From Phytophthora sp. 'mugwort' (lineage: Eukaryota; Oomycota; Peronosporomycetes; Peronosporales; Peronosporaceae), in NCBI GenBank assembly GCA_033558025.1, contig JAUCEF010000001.1, positions 4,588,001 to 4,652,000 of the forward strand: a stretch of DNA of 64,000 nucleotides. Reading direction: 5' to 3'. The position numbers were made by a program, and so were the translations under genes. The notes beneath the pieces are model-generated. The model saw only the letters and a program-made list of their open reading frames with translations. It had not been told where the DNA came from and searched no databases. Shown here one piece after another: positions 12,119-23,544 of the stretch. Position 1 is the stretch's first letter. Each line of letters starts with the position of its first letter.

Positions 12119-13850
12119 CTATGCCTCCGCAAGATCAGCCGATAGGTCCATTAAACGCCGCTGCAAGGCTGCGATTTCTTCACTAAGTTCATTGGAGTCC
12201 AACGCATAGTTTTCATCTGGCATAAACAACAACATTCACATTAATTTTCAAGCACAAAAGACAGCACTAACATAGAGAAACTCACCATAGCGCAAGACTT
12301 GCCGCTCCTGGGCTGTGAGTCCTTTTCCGTACAGAACAACCTCCAGCTTCTGTAAATGCCGCTTTAGTCCCGCCAGGTCCCGAGTAAACCCCTCCATCTC
12401 CATAGCCCGCCGCTTATCCAAACTCCGGTATCGACTTCTCAATTTTGTCAAGCGTACCTGCAAATCCTGAATTCGTTGCGTGCAAGCTTCTTGCATGGCC
12501 GCATACTGCTCCCTTAAAATATGGAGGTCCCGTTCTCGTGAAAGTGCCTGGTTCCGGAACTCCAGCACTGCGTGGTTTCCTTCCTCGCGAACAACTTCAC
12601 GGAGTGCATGAGTCTCCTCTCGTACCTTTTCCGTCAACTTGGTCTTCTCCGTGACCAAATTTTCGCACTTTTGTTTCATCTGGAAAATCTCTTCATGTGC
12701 AAGGCGCTCCGCCTCTTGAGACTTGTGCCGCAATACCAGATAATCCTTGGTAGTTTGGGTGAGAACCCGCTTTGACTTCTCCAATTGCTGTTCAAGCTGC
12801 ATGTTCTTCTCTTCAATTTGCTGCTGATGGAGCAGCATCTTGGCTTTTTCTTCGGCAAAACCGTCAAGAAGGGCCTGGTCAAAACAACCAGTTAGCAATA
12901 AAAAACAGATAAAAAATTATTGTATCTGGTACAGTCAATAGCATACCTGAATTCGCGTTTCAGAGAGTTGCTGGTGTGATGCAAGTTGCTTCTGGAGGTT
13001 CTCAATTGTCTTCGTCAAAGCTGCCGTCTGCTCATTTGGCATGTATACCGTCCGCAACACCTTGTTCGGCGGAATAGATTGGCTGAAGTTCTTCAGACTC
13101 GGTGCGTTACCTCTCACCGCAAAACCTCTGTGTTGTTGTTGTTTTTTCTTTGTCTCCTGCATATCCTCCGATCCAATGTGCATTGTCGACGGGTATGGGT
13201 ACGTCGTCGGGGTCGGCGCTCGACCCGACGGATACGTTGTCCGCGTACCAGGTCGACAATCCCTAAAGAACGTCACCTGCTCCGTAATTGGTTGAGTGAG
13301 CACCAGCAAGTGTTGAATCTTCTGTCGATCGTCCTGCTCCTGAAGCTTCAGTGTCTTGTTCTCGGCCTGAAGATCAATGAGCTCCGCTTTAACTTGAAAC
13401 AGTGCGGCATTTGTCTTCTTCAGAGACTCCTCCAGGTCTGCAATCTATCCAAATCCCCAATCCGTCAGTACTTCATTCCCCACATCTCGGAATGCCACCA
13501 ATTAATCTTCTACCTCCTCGTCCTTGTTCTTGAGCTCCCATTTTAAGCGATGCGCTTCTTCCTTAGACACCTGCAATACCACTTAATGAGTTTAGTACCA
13601 TTTTACAAATTAATTAGTCGTTATTGCCACTATTGCCAATGCGCACCTCGATTTGTGCCAAATGCGACAATGTTTGTTCCCGCTCGGCGTGGAACTGCTC
13701 GCACCGCTGGCGGTAGAACGCTAGCAGCTCCAACCCGTTCTTGCCTTCTTCCTCTTCCACCTGCCCTTCGTCCACGTAGTTGTGCACGGACGTCGAGAAG
13801 CCCCGCCGCGGAGACCCGAACGAGAGCAACGCATCCTCCTGGTTCACCAT
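12119..13850 (-). CDS. CCDC77: Coiled-coil centrosomal protein, CCDC77 orthologue
   Basis: Exons on the minus strand: 13850-13647 (MVNQEDALLSFGS ... LLAFYRQRCEQFHAE), a short exon at about 13576-13510, a large one from about 13446 to 12949, then about 12873-12289 and a last exon ending at the stop at 12119. The order of landmarks matches animal CCDC77: the LLxxYxxK/R start, a QKIQHLLVL...EQVTFFRDCRPG block (KKIQNLLAL...EVTYF in animals), long coiled coils, and RYRSLDKRRAMEMEGF near the end. CCDC77 is a centrosome/basal-body protein found mainly in lineages with flagella, consistent with a zoosporic oomycete. Nearly the whole protein is coiled coil. Exon edges are by eye; the region at about 13455-13510 is read as an intron. 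Confidence 0.88.
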
Positions 13851-14167
13851 AATAAATTATTGGCGGTTGAATTAAAAAACTGCTGAAAGGAAAGGCAAAA
13901 GTGCGATTTAGACAAACATAAAAGCTAAGTTTGTTTGCGAACTGAGTTGTCACTGTTTATTGAGAATTAATGGCAAACCAATAAAAAAATGCGCCTTGTA
14001 TAGGCTCGTCATGATAATATCAGATATTATCTGCATGCGGCTTTTAGTAAAGAGAAGTGGAGCGGTGGAGCAGGCTCTTTTAATGACGCACCACTTGTTT
14101 CGCTGCTTCCTTTGGCGAGCATCATCAGTGTCTTCTACTCGAGCGGTTTTCAAGGTTTCGCTGCAAC

Positions 14168-15565
14168 TTACAAAAGATTCTGCATATGCTGAATGTTTCG
14201 CAGCAGCTCCGTGGCGCTGGGTCGCACATCCGGATCCGAGTCGAGACAGCGATCCACCAGCTCCTTCACAAGCGGGGGGCAGTCTGGCGAGAATGTCGGT
14301 CGCAAGTTTCGTCGGATCACCATTTGCACGATCTTCATACCCTGCAGCTTTTTTCCAGAATTGTCGCGCTTGTCCGAGTACGGCACCACGTGCGTGTCCA
14401 ATTCTGCCATGACAATACCAAACGAAAAGATATCGGCCTTCTCAGTGTACTTTTTGCCCATGAGCACTTCAGGGGCCGTCCAGTATATTGTACCCACACC
14501 TGCAGTCATCGTGTCTTCCACAGATCGTTCACGACTGATACCAAAGTCGCTCAGTTTGGCGCGGAACGCGTCGTCCAATAGAATATTCTTCGACTTGAGG
14601 TCACGGTGAATCACCTTCGGCGACAAGCCGTGCAGGTATCCGAGAGCGTCGGCCACATCTTCTGCTAAGAAAATCTTGTGATCACGCCAGTTAAGCTGTC
14701 CCTGTCGGCGCTTGAGGAAGCCGTACAAGTCGCCCTTGGACATGTACTCTGTCACGGCACACACGTCCTGCATGGAGCTCCACGAAACGCCGAGGAATTC
14801 AACGATTTTCGGGTGGGAAAAGGACGCCATGAGTTTAATCTCGGCGCCGAAGCACTCGATCTCCTTCTCGTCGTTCTTTTTCTCGTTCAGAATCCGCTTG
14901 ACGGCCACCTGTCTGTTCTCCAGTTGGGCGAGCCACACCTCTCCGAACGCGCCTTTGCTCAGCACGCGCGTGAAATACAGCGACGAGTACGGGATGCGCA
15001 TTCTGCCGAGCGTCGGGTCAGTCTGGAACTGTTCGAGCACTTTGTTTGCCACCTTTCTGGACCTGTCGGTGATCTCTGAGTCGCGGTTGTTGCCCGAGCC
15101 AGCGGATCCACCACTTTGACGCACCTTCTCCGGAGCGACGGGCTCGATGTTGCGTACGACCGGACGGTCATGTCGCCCGTGGCGGTCGTATTGTTGCGGG
15201 CGAGGCCTCTGCTCTGGGTGCTGCGGCTGGTACGGCTGCGGGCGCGAGCTGTTACGTTGCCGCTGCTGCTGCGCGCTGGACGCTCTGTTCTGGCCGCTAG
15301 AGACCCGGGGCTGCGGGTTGGATGGACGCGGGTCGTGACGCAGCTCGTTGCCGTAGCTGGGACGGCTCTCGTTACTGCGTTGCTCCCGTGCGACGGGAGC
15401 GGCTGCGGGCGTGCCGTGGATGTCGTACGGGTGATGGTGCGCCAGCGCGGCGTTGTGCGGCTGGGCGGACGGCATGGGGATCGTGATAGTGTCCGGGAAG
15501 CTCTCGTGGCCGCGCTTGCGTCGGCTGGCGCACGCACCGCACGTGAGGAAGGCCACTAAACCCAT
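14168..15565 (-). CDS. TKL-type Ser/Thr protein kinase, copy 1
   Basis: 465 residues. The N-terminal ~170 residues are a Gln/Arg/Pro-rich linker; the kinase domain is roughly 190-460. Landmarks: glycine loop SKGAFGEVW, VAVK lysine, HRDLKSKNILL catalytic loop, SDFGISR, and GTIYWTAPEVLMG activation-segment end. Gly-rich loop, HRDLKxxN and the WTAPE form fit the oomycete tyrosine-kinase-like (TKL) group. The paralogue at 42090-43640 has a signal peptide and TM helix. Here the N-terminus (GLVAFLTCGACASRRKRG) aligns with the end of that TM helix (GIVAFFVWKRKQNRKRG), so either an upstream exon is missed or the ectodomain and most of the TM helix have been lost. A TATATATAA stretch lies just upstream of the ATG. 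Confidence 0.88.
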   Translation of the reverse strand: MGLVAFLTCGACASRRKRGHESFPDTITIPMPSAQPHNAALAHHHPYDIHGTPAAAPVAREQRSNESRPSYGNELRHDPRPSNPQPRVSSGQNRASSAQQQRQRNSSRPQPYQPQHPEQRPRPQQYDRHGRHDRPVVRNIEPVAPEKVRQSGGSAGSGNNRDSEITDRSRKVANKVLEQFQTDPTLGRMRIPYSSLYFTRVLSKGAFGEVWLAQLENRQVAVKRILNEKKNDEKEIECFGAEIKLMASFSHPKIVEFLGVSWSSMQDVCAVTEYMSKGDLYGFLKRRQGQLNWRDHKIFLAEDVADALGYLHGLSPKVIHRDLKSKNILLDDAFRAKLSDFGISRERSVEDTMTAGVGTIYWTAPEVLMGKKYTEKADIFSFGIVMAELDTHVVPYSDKRDNSGKKLQGMKIVQMVIRRNLRPTFSPDCPPLVKELVDRCLDSDPDVRPSATELLRNIQHMQNLL

Positions 15566-16211
15566 ACCGGGGTTATATATATACCTTTCAAGTCTCCGCG
15601 CTGCACCCCAGAAGGCCGAATGATTGTGGCTGCCTCGAGCTTGGAGGAATTCGAAATATACTTACGGATTTCAACCGCACTGACTACTTTTACGCGTGGG
15701 AGAGCTGCTCGTAGATGTGTTGGGAGTGGTGGACAAAGCCTAATATTTGTGAGAAATAGTGGGACCCTCGCTGTGAATGGCCGAAAACCTGAAATATTGT
15801 GAAATCGAGCGCGATTTTCGGAGCACCCATCGCCGTATCGTCCGTCCATTTAGATGATCCGCGGTATTGCTATAATAGCAACAGGCTCGGGGTGTAGGTA
15901 CGATATAGACGCAGAGCAATACAAGGTACATGTAGTTGACTTTACTTTGACAAAAGTGAAGAAATTAGGAGGTCCTACACATGCACAAACAAATTAGTCT
16001 TGGCGTGAGGGGCGACGCGCCTTGCTGTTGGTGCATACAGTGCTTGGCGTCGGTGGCTTCTTCGAGCCAATGTCGAGGTCGGGTATCAAGTTCGCGACCG
16101 CATTGAAGCATGAGAATCCAATGGTGAGAGGATCACCTCAGCTTTCAGCGGCTGTGCCAAGCGCTTATCAGACTGTCGACGACTGATTCCATTCTGTACC
16201 ATATAGTACCA
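15566..16211. other. Intergenic between kinase 1 and inverted-repeat arm
   Basis: Promoter side of kinase copy 1, then about 600 bp with no recognisable gene. It ends in a cluster of short GTACC/GGTAC palindromes at the outer edge of the inverted-repeat arm. Confidence 0.4.
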
Positions 16212-16443
16212 ATGGTACCATTGCGTACGCTCTAGAGTGGGGTAGGGGTACTCTAGATGCCATTTTATGCACAGATTGAGCGGACGCAGAGGACACGCGC
16301 TTATGTGCAGTGTGGATATACCTTATTGTTTCAAATAGAAGTCCTCTTGCTTCTTGGGACAAGACACAAAGAAACATGAGCGTTGCCTTCTTCGCGGACG
16401 GGATTCATACTTTGCGCCGACAGCTGCATCATCTACGCGGAAC

Positions 16444-17196
16444 ATGGCGATCAAGCAGATAAATGCCATCATCAAGAAGCTGGATTGGAAGGAAGTCGAA
16501 GCTACTTTGTTCTCTACTGAGCGCGATGACGCGGATCCTGGATTTGAAGTTTGCGAAGCCTCGTTAGAAGACTGGGAGAGATATGTCAAGTCGGAGAACC
16601 AAGCACTTGTATCGAGGGCAATGGCATTTGAAGATGGTAAAATCTACATTGTCGAACTCCCATCTGGTGTCTACGATGCTTTTTGCGCCATGCTGGTCTT
16701 TGATGTGCTGACTGCAACTGGTAGTGGTCGTCAGCACCTGACGTCGCGTGGATCGAGCTACCTGGAAAGCTTGAGAAGCTCGAGCCCGATTGCAGTTTCG
16801 GTCCAGTTCGTGGTATCGGTGCCAATCGACCAGTCGGCCTGACGTGGAACGAATACCACACATCGAAGGTGGAAGTGGAGTCTCACGAGGATGGCCCTAT
16901 TTGGATCGAAAAGCGGATTAATGAAGGCAATTTCCTGGCGTCGAATACATTCTCTGCATTCGTCTAGCACAAGCGCTGCGGGTTCGTCAGTACAAACTCT
17001 ACACGGTGGATAATCGAGCAAATTACTTCCGCGCATGGATCCGATAGCTATCGTCGATCTGAGAAATGTGACTTTCACTTCGCGCCGTCTGTTAGGCCTC
17101 GTTGAACGAGGTCGCACTCCCCAAGGCTTCTCTCGGCCCAATGTAGTGATCGATTTATTTCCGCTCGTAGAGAGGCTAATTCAGGAAAACCAGTGA
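16444..17196 (+). pseudogene. Oomycete multicopy protein, possible PD-(D/E)XK/Uma2-like fold
   Basis: Reading starts at MAIKQINAIIKKLDWKEVEA and runs to about 16740, shifts frame to WIELPGKLEKLEPDCSFGP and NRPVGLTWNEYHTSKVEVE, then shifts again to GVEYILCIRLAQALRVRQYK and ends at TGA 17196. The EPDxSFGP ... KVEVE pair resembles the Asp and Glu-x-Lys-type core of Uma2-like nuclease-fold families, which oomycetes carry in many copies; that link is inference. With at least two frameshifts it is not translated intact. A mirror copy with the same lesions lies at 40602-41354. Confidence 0.55.
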
Positions 17197-17274
17197 AGAC
17201 ATGTTCGATTCTCAATCAAAGTCGTCAACGATTAGCGTAGCAATGGGCGGCATGAAATGCATAAGAACCCTTAT

Positions 17275-17592
17275 GGTTGAATCGCTTGTTGGTTTGAGGG
17301 CAAATGCCGAAGTGAGGTTGATCTTAAGCTCTACAATCTACACGCTGTCCTCCTTTTCCTACTCTTCCCTTGGGCTTCCTTGTCGCATCTCATCGTCCTG
17401 GTTACCTCCCCGCCAGCTTGACTTGATTTCAGTATGCCATGACTTCCATGTGAGATATCAGCCGATCGCATCATGGCAAGGAACGTGCCGCTCGTGCCTT
17501 GGTCGTCCTATCCGACGTAGGTCATCACTGCATAAGTCCTCGTCGTCCGCTAGGTCGTCTTCTGCGCAAACTGGCGGCGCTCCATGTCAACA
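17275..17592 (-). repeat. LTR (3' LTR of dead copia)
   Basis: 318 bp, ends with TCAACA; the first base of the terminal TG has mutated to G. Shares GCTTGTTGGTTTGAGGGC with the partner LTR. Confidence 0.9.
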
Positions 17593-17606
17593 CTCCCGCT
17601 CGCCGT

Positions 17607-20600
17607 CTAGTGTTGCGCGGGCTTGGTGCGGATACCGCTCGCCCCGATCAGAAACTTGAGCCGCTTCGTCCCCCGTACCTTTGTGAGCATGTCCGCGAGC
17701 TGGTCCTCTGTCCCCACGTAGTCGACCTTGATGGTGTTCGTCGCCACATTCTCGCGGATGAAATGGTTGCGGATGTCGACGTGCTTCGTGCGCGCGTTGT
17801 ATCCCGCGTTGCTTGCCAACACGATCGCACCTTGGTTGCCATCCCAAACTTGTGTCGCTCCCACTTGCTCATGATCCAGGTCCTTAAGCATGGCGCGGGT
17901 CCACAGCATCTCCTGCGTACAGAAGCTTAGAGCCATGTACTCCGCCTCCGCCGAGCTCAGCGCCACCATGCGCTGGTACTTCGACTTGAAGATGGTCGGC
18001 ACGCCGCCGATCATGATCATGATCCCTAATACTGAACGGCGGTCGTCCAGGTTGCTGCCCCAGTCCGCGTCCGTGTACGCCTCCAACTTGATCTTGCCGT
18101 CATTTCCGTTGTAGACGATACCAAAGTCCTTCGTCGTCTTCAGGTAGCGAAGCACATGAATGGCAGCCTTCCAGTGTTGTTGCCCGGGGTTCTCCAAGAA
18201 CCGCGACAGCTGCGTGACGATGTACGCCACGTCCGGGCGCGTGCAGGTCGCGATCTACAACAAGCAACCGATCAACGACCTGTATGGCTTGGTCCGCATG
18301 TCCTCGCGTTCTACATCTGTGGTCGGCGACTGCATCTTCGTCAGCTTCATGCCTGACTCGCACGGGTTCACCACCGCTTTCGCGTTTTGTTGGTTGAACC
18401 GACTCGCGACATTATCGATGTAGCGCGTCTGCTTGATCATCAGCGTGCCTGCCGTCCGGTCGTGGTCGACCTCCATGCCGAGGATGAACTTGACCTCGCC
18501 CAATTCCTTCATCTTGAACGCACTCTTCAACGCCGTCTTGACCTCGTTGATCTCCTCGTTGGTCTTGCGGCGATGGTCATGTCGTCCACATACAAGCAAA
18601 CGTACACGTACTTGTTCTTCGAGCCCTTGACGTAGACGCACTGGTCTGCCCCACAACTGCGGAAGCCAAATTTCATGAACACTGCATGGATCGTCTGGTG
18701 CCATGCGCTCGCAGCCTGTTTGAGGTCGTAGATCGCCTTGTCCAACTTACACATCATGTTCTCCGCGTTCGTGATGCCATACGGCACCTCCATGTACACT
18801 TGTTCCTTCAGGTCACTGTTCAGGGACGCCATGTCAGCATCCAGCTGCTCGGTGACGTAGGCCTTCGCGAGCACCACCGATAGCACGACCCTGATCAAGT
18901 TCATGTTGGCAACGGGTGAGTAGGTCTCGAAGAAGTCCACGCCGAACTTCTGTTTGAAGCCCTTCGCCACTAGCCGGACCTTGTACCGCACGACTCGGTC
19001 GCGCTCGTTCCGCTTCTTAGCGAATACCCATCGACACCCAATCGGTCGGGCATCAGTGGTCCGTCGAACCAGGGTCCATGAGACGTCGTCCGCGTTGGCC
19101 TTCAGCATTGCCTTGATCCACTCCGACGCCTCGTTGCTCTTCATGGCCTGCTGGTACGTGGTTGGCGCATCGTCAGCGTTTCCCACACTGGCAGCGTAAA
19201 CACGTACTGCTTCGGCGAGAAGACCGTCTTCGTCAACTCGAGACCTCTTAGGCGATGGTGGCCAGAAGTGGTCGTCCTTGTCCGGGTCATCCTCGTCGTT
19301 CACCTTGTACTCGTCTGCACCGCTACCATCGTCTCCGAGAGCAAGTACTTGGTCACGTGCGCATCGGACTCGCTCGGGTTCCGAGTGGAAAACAAGGTTG
19401 TCACTGAAGGCTACCCCTGGCGTCCCTTGAAATGTTGCCAGCTCACGCCTCGTCGAGTCATTCGGCTCGGCCTCGGGCATCTCCGTGTCTTCCTCATGGT
19501 TCTCCTGCACCGATTCCATCGGCGCTTCAGCAGCGGACTGCTGCTCTTGTTCGTGCTGCACAACTTCATCGACGTCCTCCGTTGAATGGACGACCGTCGT
19601 ACTTTCCGTCGGCGTCGAGTCGTAAAAGCCGTTCACCTCGCGCTATCGAGCTTCATCGACCTGGTCACATTCACCTTGTTCGACTCCAAGTCGTACACGC
19701 GGTAACCCTTCGAGTTCTCAGCGTACCCCAAGAGCATACACTTGAAGCTCTTCGGATTCAACTTGGTACGCTTTTCTTTGTCGAGGTGGGTGTACCCGAC
19801 CGAGCCGAAGACACGCAAGTGGTCCAGCCGCGGCTTGTCCTTGAACGTCAGCTATTATGGCGTCATGATCGAGTGTGTACTGGCCGTTGACCAGTTGATC
19901 AGGAAACCGACGTACTGACCGCCTCGGCCCACCACATCGTCGAGATGCCCTTGTAATACAACATGCTCCGGGCCTTCTCCATGATCGTGCGGTTCATGCG
20001 CTCCGCTACACCATTCTGCTGCGCTATGGCACGGTTTTCTGGTGCGCGATTCCGTCCAGCGCGCACATCTTGTCCATCTCCTTGTTCATGAACTCGATGC
20101 CGTTATCTGAGTGCAGGCACTGGATGCGCTCCCCCCATTGGTTCTCGTACAAGTTCATGAACGTCTTGAACTTGATGGGACCTCGCTCTTCTTGGTGATG
20201 AAGTACGCCACCATACACTTGGAGTAGTCATCGAGAAACGTGAGCACGTACCGGGCTCCGCCCTTCGACTTCGTCTTCATGGGACCCATGACGTCCGTGT
20301 GCACCAGATGCAACACCTTCATCGCCTTCGACAGTGATCGAGATGGGAAGTGCGCGACCGTCTGCTTGCCCTTCATGCAGCCCCCGCACAACGTCATGGA
20401 CTTGTGGTTCACCACGGGCATGACGGTGGTGGCGCGCTGCGTCTTCGTCAGAGCGTCCTCGTTCAAGTGACCTATGCGCGCGTGCCAAAACTCCCACTCA
20501 CTGTCGACCCCGGCGTACTCCACGTAGTGCGCCATGTCCTTATCGCAGTCGAGCACGTAGGCCTTGCCGACCTTCTTGTTCAACACGATCGCCTTCGACT

Positions 20601-21675
20601 TGTTCAAGATCGTGCACGACTTCTGCTGGAACCCCACGCTCATGCCGCGCTCGGCCAGCTTGCCGACGGACAGCAGCTGACGGTCCAGCCCGGGGATGTG
20701 CAGCACGTCAACCATCTTGATGCGCGTGCCGTCGATGCCCGTCAGGCGCACCGACCCCGTTCCCACCACCTGGATCTTCTTGCCGTCCGCGATGGTCACC
20801 TCGATGTTCGAGTCGAGGTTCTTGTATTCAAACACGTCGTTGCGGTGAGGCATCATATGCGCTGTCGCACCGCTGTCGATCAGCCACCCAGGCGATCGAC
20901 TCTTCCTGACGGCAAAAAGGACGGCGTCCTCATCGTTACCCGCGTTCGGGTTCGGGCAGTCCCGCTTCATGAGGTCCAGCTGGCTACAGTTGAAGCACTT
21001 GCCCTTGAAACCGCCGCTCTTCCTTGCGCCGTAGCCCTTGCTGCCCTTGAAGTTCTTCGAGCCCTTGAACTTGCTGCCGTTCGCAGTAGCCTTCAGCGCG
21101 CGTTCTGCGCCTTCCTTCTTGTCGAGGCGCTCATACTCCTTGAGCAGCTTCTCCTTCACCTCGATCAACGTGAAGTCTTTCGCGTTCTCCACGATCGAGC
21201 TGGTCAACTCGTACTCTGTGGGCAGGCTGCTCAGCAGGATGACAAGCTGACGCGCCTGGTCCAGCGGTTCCCCGAGCGTCTGCAGACCCACGATGAGCTC
21301 GTCGAAGTTGTCCAGGTGCTTGGCCATGGTCACGCCGTCCTCCATCTTGAACTCGTGGAGGCGGCGGGTCATCGGCACCCTGTCGTGCAATGTCGCCCGG
21401 TTGTAGAAATCGCGCAACGTGTTCCAGGCCATTATGACCGACGTTGCCGACCAGATCGTCGTGTGGTGCTCCACCACTACGTCTTGAGCTTTGAGCCCGA
21501 GCGCCTTCATGTCGTTCAGCAGCCATGCCTCTGTGATCTCCGCCGGGTCCTTCACCACTTGCACGTGCGCCAGCAACCCCTTCCTCGCCAGCGTCATCCG
21601 CATGGCGAACTCCCAGTGGAAGTAGTTGTCACTTCCCAGGATGACTTCGGCCTTCTTAGCGGACGTGGTGGTCAT
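17607..21675 (-). pseudogene. Copia gag-pol polyprotein, frameshifted
   Basis: Three main pieces. 21675-20155 holds gag, a damaged zinc knuckle (CFNCSQLDLMKRDC), the protease (WLIDSGATAH) and the first part of integrase. 19636-18527 holds the reverse transcriptase (YVCLYVDDMT, QFKQK-type motifs). 18230-17607 holds RNase H (DADWGSNLDDRRS, SSAEAEYMALS). Frameshifts near 20160, 19640 and 18570 and a stop near 18250 separate them. The right-arm copy shows the same main breaks, so the element was already dead when duplicated. Confidence 0.9.
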
Positions 21676-21719
21676 GGCGGTGGTGGAGCTTGGTCTTGAG
21701 CGTCTTGCGGCTGTTAACC

Positions 21720-22033
21720 TGTTGAGTCGCTTGTTGGTTTGAGGGCAAATGCCGAAGTGAGATTGATCTTTAGCTCTACAATCTACACGCTGTCCTCCTT
21801 TTCCTACTGCTTTCCTTGGGCTTGTCGCATCTCATCATCCTGATTACTCCCCGCCAGCTTGAGTTGATTTCAGTATGCCATGACTTCCATGTGAGATACC
21901 AGCCAATCGCATCATGGCAAGGAACGTGCCGCTCGTGCCTTGGTCGTCCTGTCCGACGCAGGTCATCACTGCATGAGTCCCCCTCGTCCCTTAGGTCGTC
22001 CTCTGCGCACACTGGCGGCGCTCCATATTAACA
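21720..22033 (-). repeat. LTR (5' LTR of dead copia)
   Basis: 314 bp, begins TGTTGAGTCGC and ends TTAACA (mutated from TCAACA). Next to it on the internal side is GGTTAACAGCCGC (minus strand), the likely primer-binding region; the same bases follow the 5' LTR of the intact copy. Confidence 0.88.
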
Positions 22034-22239
22034 CTTATAATACGAACAAACCACTTCCGATTGCAAGCAGAACGCGCGACCACCGAAGAAGACACAAAAA
22101 TACCGTGAGATACGATCAGATTGCAATCACTCCGCATTAGGTGAGCGAAGATCAAGTACCGTATGAGACTGAAAGTACCGTGAACAACACATTATCGAAT
22201 TAACTATCGACAGTGACAATTGACCAATAATTTAATCAA
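22034..22239. other. Spacer next to copia target duplication
   Basis: Begins with the CTTAT target duplicate. No gene seen. Confidence 0.4.
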
Positions 22240-22651
22240 GGGACAAGTGTCCCGTGTCCCGTGCAGTGGAAAGGATAGTGTCCCTTTTAACAAATCGATA
22301 TCTACAGCTGTCCTAGGAGTTGTGGTGTAGTGAGAGATGTGATGTCCCGTGTCCCGCGCAGAGATGGTGACTTTAGTCATACACATTTTTTATACTTATG
22401 AATTACAGTATCAATGCCTTATGCTACTACTACTAATATATAATAACTAAAAAAATTTAAAGGGACACGGGACACTGAGAAAAGATCGCATGAAAACATG
22501 AGAGAGAAAGTTTAAATGTAAAAACTCAAAAAGAAAAGTGTCCCGCGCACAAAACGGGACAAAAAATAAGACGAGGGACAAGGAGGGACACAAACGGTGA
22601 CACATATGCGTGGACAAGAAGCGCAGTAGATGCCAATATCCGCGCGGGACA
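22240..22651. repeat. Cluster of GTGTCCC/GGGACAC motifs in both orientations
   Basis: About a dozen copies of (G)TGTCCC or its complement GGGACA(C) within 412 bp. Forward copies occur at 22247, 22254, 22278, 22343, 22349 and 22538; reverse copies at 22240, 22462, 22469, 22555, 22575, 22585 and 22646. Several are direct doublets (GTGTCCCGTGTCCCG). Forward copies dominate the left half and reverse copies the right half, giving a loose dyad centred near 22430. The surroundings are AT-rich. It sits at the left end of the viral block, so a viral terminus or replication-origin role is possible, but no function is shown. Confidence 0.8.
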
Positions 22652-22927
22652 TCACAAAATAGACATCTAATCGTCACTATGAGACGCGAGAGTAATATAA
22701 TCCGATAAATTTTATTCTCAAGAATCTGCCGCGAGATGGGCCAGCACAAATAGAGACTTTTAGATATAGAATAATAACACTGAATAGATAGTCATAGCGA
22801 GCAGATACGCGTTAAGCGTCAATTGCAAAAACGACACATGAACAACACAAAAGTAATTACATCGTTTCTACATTATATCAAATATATATCAGATATATTC
22901 GTTAATATTTTTAAACTTTAACGATGC

Positions 22928-22937
22928 ATATATAGCA
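22928..22937 (+). promoter_or_regulatory. TATATAG-type viral promoter candidate
   Basis: ATATATAGCA ends 3 bp before the ATG at 22941. A very similar ATATATAG precedes the ORF at 37043, and TATATATAAA precedes 36513. Confidence 0.35.
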
Positions 22938-22940
22938 GCG

Positions 22941-23114
22941 ATGGACATCGAATATGTTGACGATGAAACTATTGACTCGCCAGTTCATATCGATGAAGAC
23001 CACTACAAACCAACGGCAGTTGATCAATTAGTCCAGCCAGAACTCGAACACTTTTGTCCAACCCTCGAGGCCTTAGCCAACATGAAGCAAAAATTCTCAG
23101 AGATAAAACTCTGA
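22941..23114 (+). CDS. Small viral-block protein, unknown
   Basis: 57 residues, MDIEYVDDETIDSPVHIDED through SEIKL. Acidic, with no recognisable domain. Supported only by its open frame, coding-like composition and the TATATAG element just upstream. It lies at the left edge of the viral gene block. Confidence 0.4.
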   Translation: MDIEYVDDETIDSPVHIDEDHYKPTAVDQLVQPELEHFCPTLEALANMKQKFSEIKL

Positions 23115-23171
23115 AGCTGATTAAGATGAATTTTGAGCGAAGTAAGAAGTAGCTGCTGCATTCTTTTTTTT

Positions 23172-23456
23172 TTACAATTGCTGCAGATGTTTGACTTCAC
23201 TTTTGATAGTATCCAATCTGGCAGGTTTATCAGTGCAATTGTTTATAATGGTGCATGCACGATCGCGATATGCATTCTCAATATCATCAGGTAGAAACGC
23301 GCGATTAATGATGTCGAGTTGCATTTGCGCTTCTCGAATCCATTCGTGTTGGCATGCAATCATCTCCTCGATACCATCGAGTTCCTTGACAAAGTCAAAG
23401 CTTTCAAATTGAGTAACTAGGCGATGATTTAGATCTTCTCGAAAGTGGTCCCGCAT
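23172..23456 (-). CDS. Small viral-block protein, unknown
   Basis: 94 residues, MRDHFREDLNHRLVTQFESF to the end at KHLQQL. Charged and predicted mostly helical. No family recognised. Same strand and close spacing as the two genes to its right, which suggests one leftward group. Confidence 0.45.
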   Translation of the reverse strand: MRDHFREDLNHRLVTQFESFDFVKELDGIEEMIACQHEWIREAQMQLDIINRAFLPDDIENAYRDRACTIINNCTDKPARLDTIKSEVKHLQQL

Positions 23457-23544
23457 GGCTACTATATTTATGAGTCGATACTTTTTTCAGAATAAAAATA
23501 GTACGAAACTGAAGACTTGGAAGATGCAATCACGTGGCTGCTTA

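Larger units (their letters stand above)
16212..20520 (+). repeat. Left arm of 4.3 kb inverted repeat
   Basis: Nearly identical in reverse complement to 37265-41583 (coordinates sum to 57798 in the outer part). It holds a decayed nuclease-like gene and the 3' two-thirds of a dead copia element. Differences seen are few: some substitutions, a 1 bp indel near 18435, and a 12 bp unit present once here and twice in the other arm. Similarity becomes patchy over the last ~40 bp (16212-16255). The inner edge is sharp and falls inside the copia coding region at 20520. Confidence 0.93.
17275..22033 (-). mobile_element. Dead Ty1/copia element with both LTRs
   Basis: LTRs at 17275-17592 and 21720-22033 flank gag-pol on the minus strand. 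A 5 bp target duplication CTTAT occurs at 17270-17274 and 22034-22038, proving that this was a complete insertion here. It is related to the intact element at 25547-30255 (same gag start MTTTSAKKAEVILGSDN, similar pol), but the LTRs differ beyond the first ~45 bp and the coding region is broken. Its portion left of 20520 is duplicated in the right arm. Confidence 0.93.

Noticed and set aside
20350..21699. 449-codon plus-strand ORF
   Set aside because: Antisense of the dead copia gag and integrase; no family resemblance.
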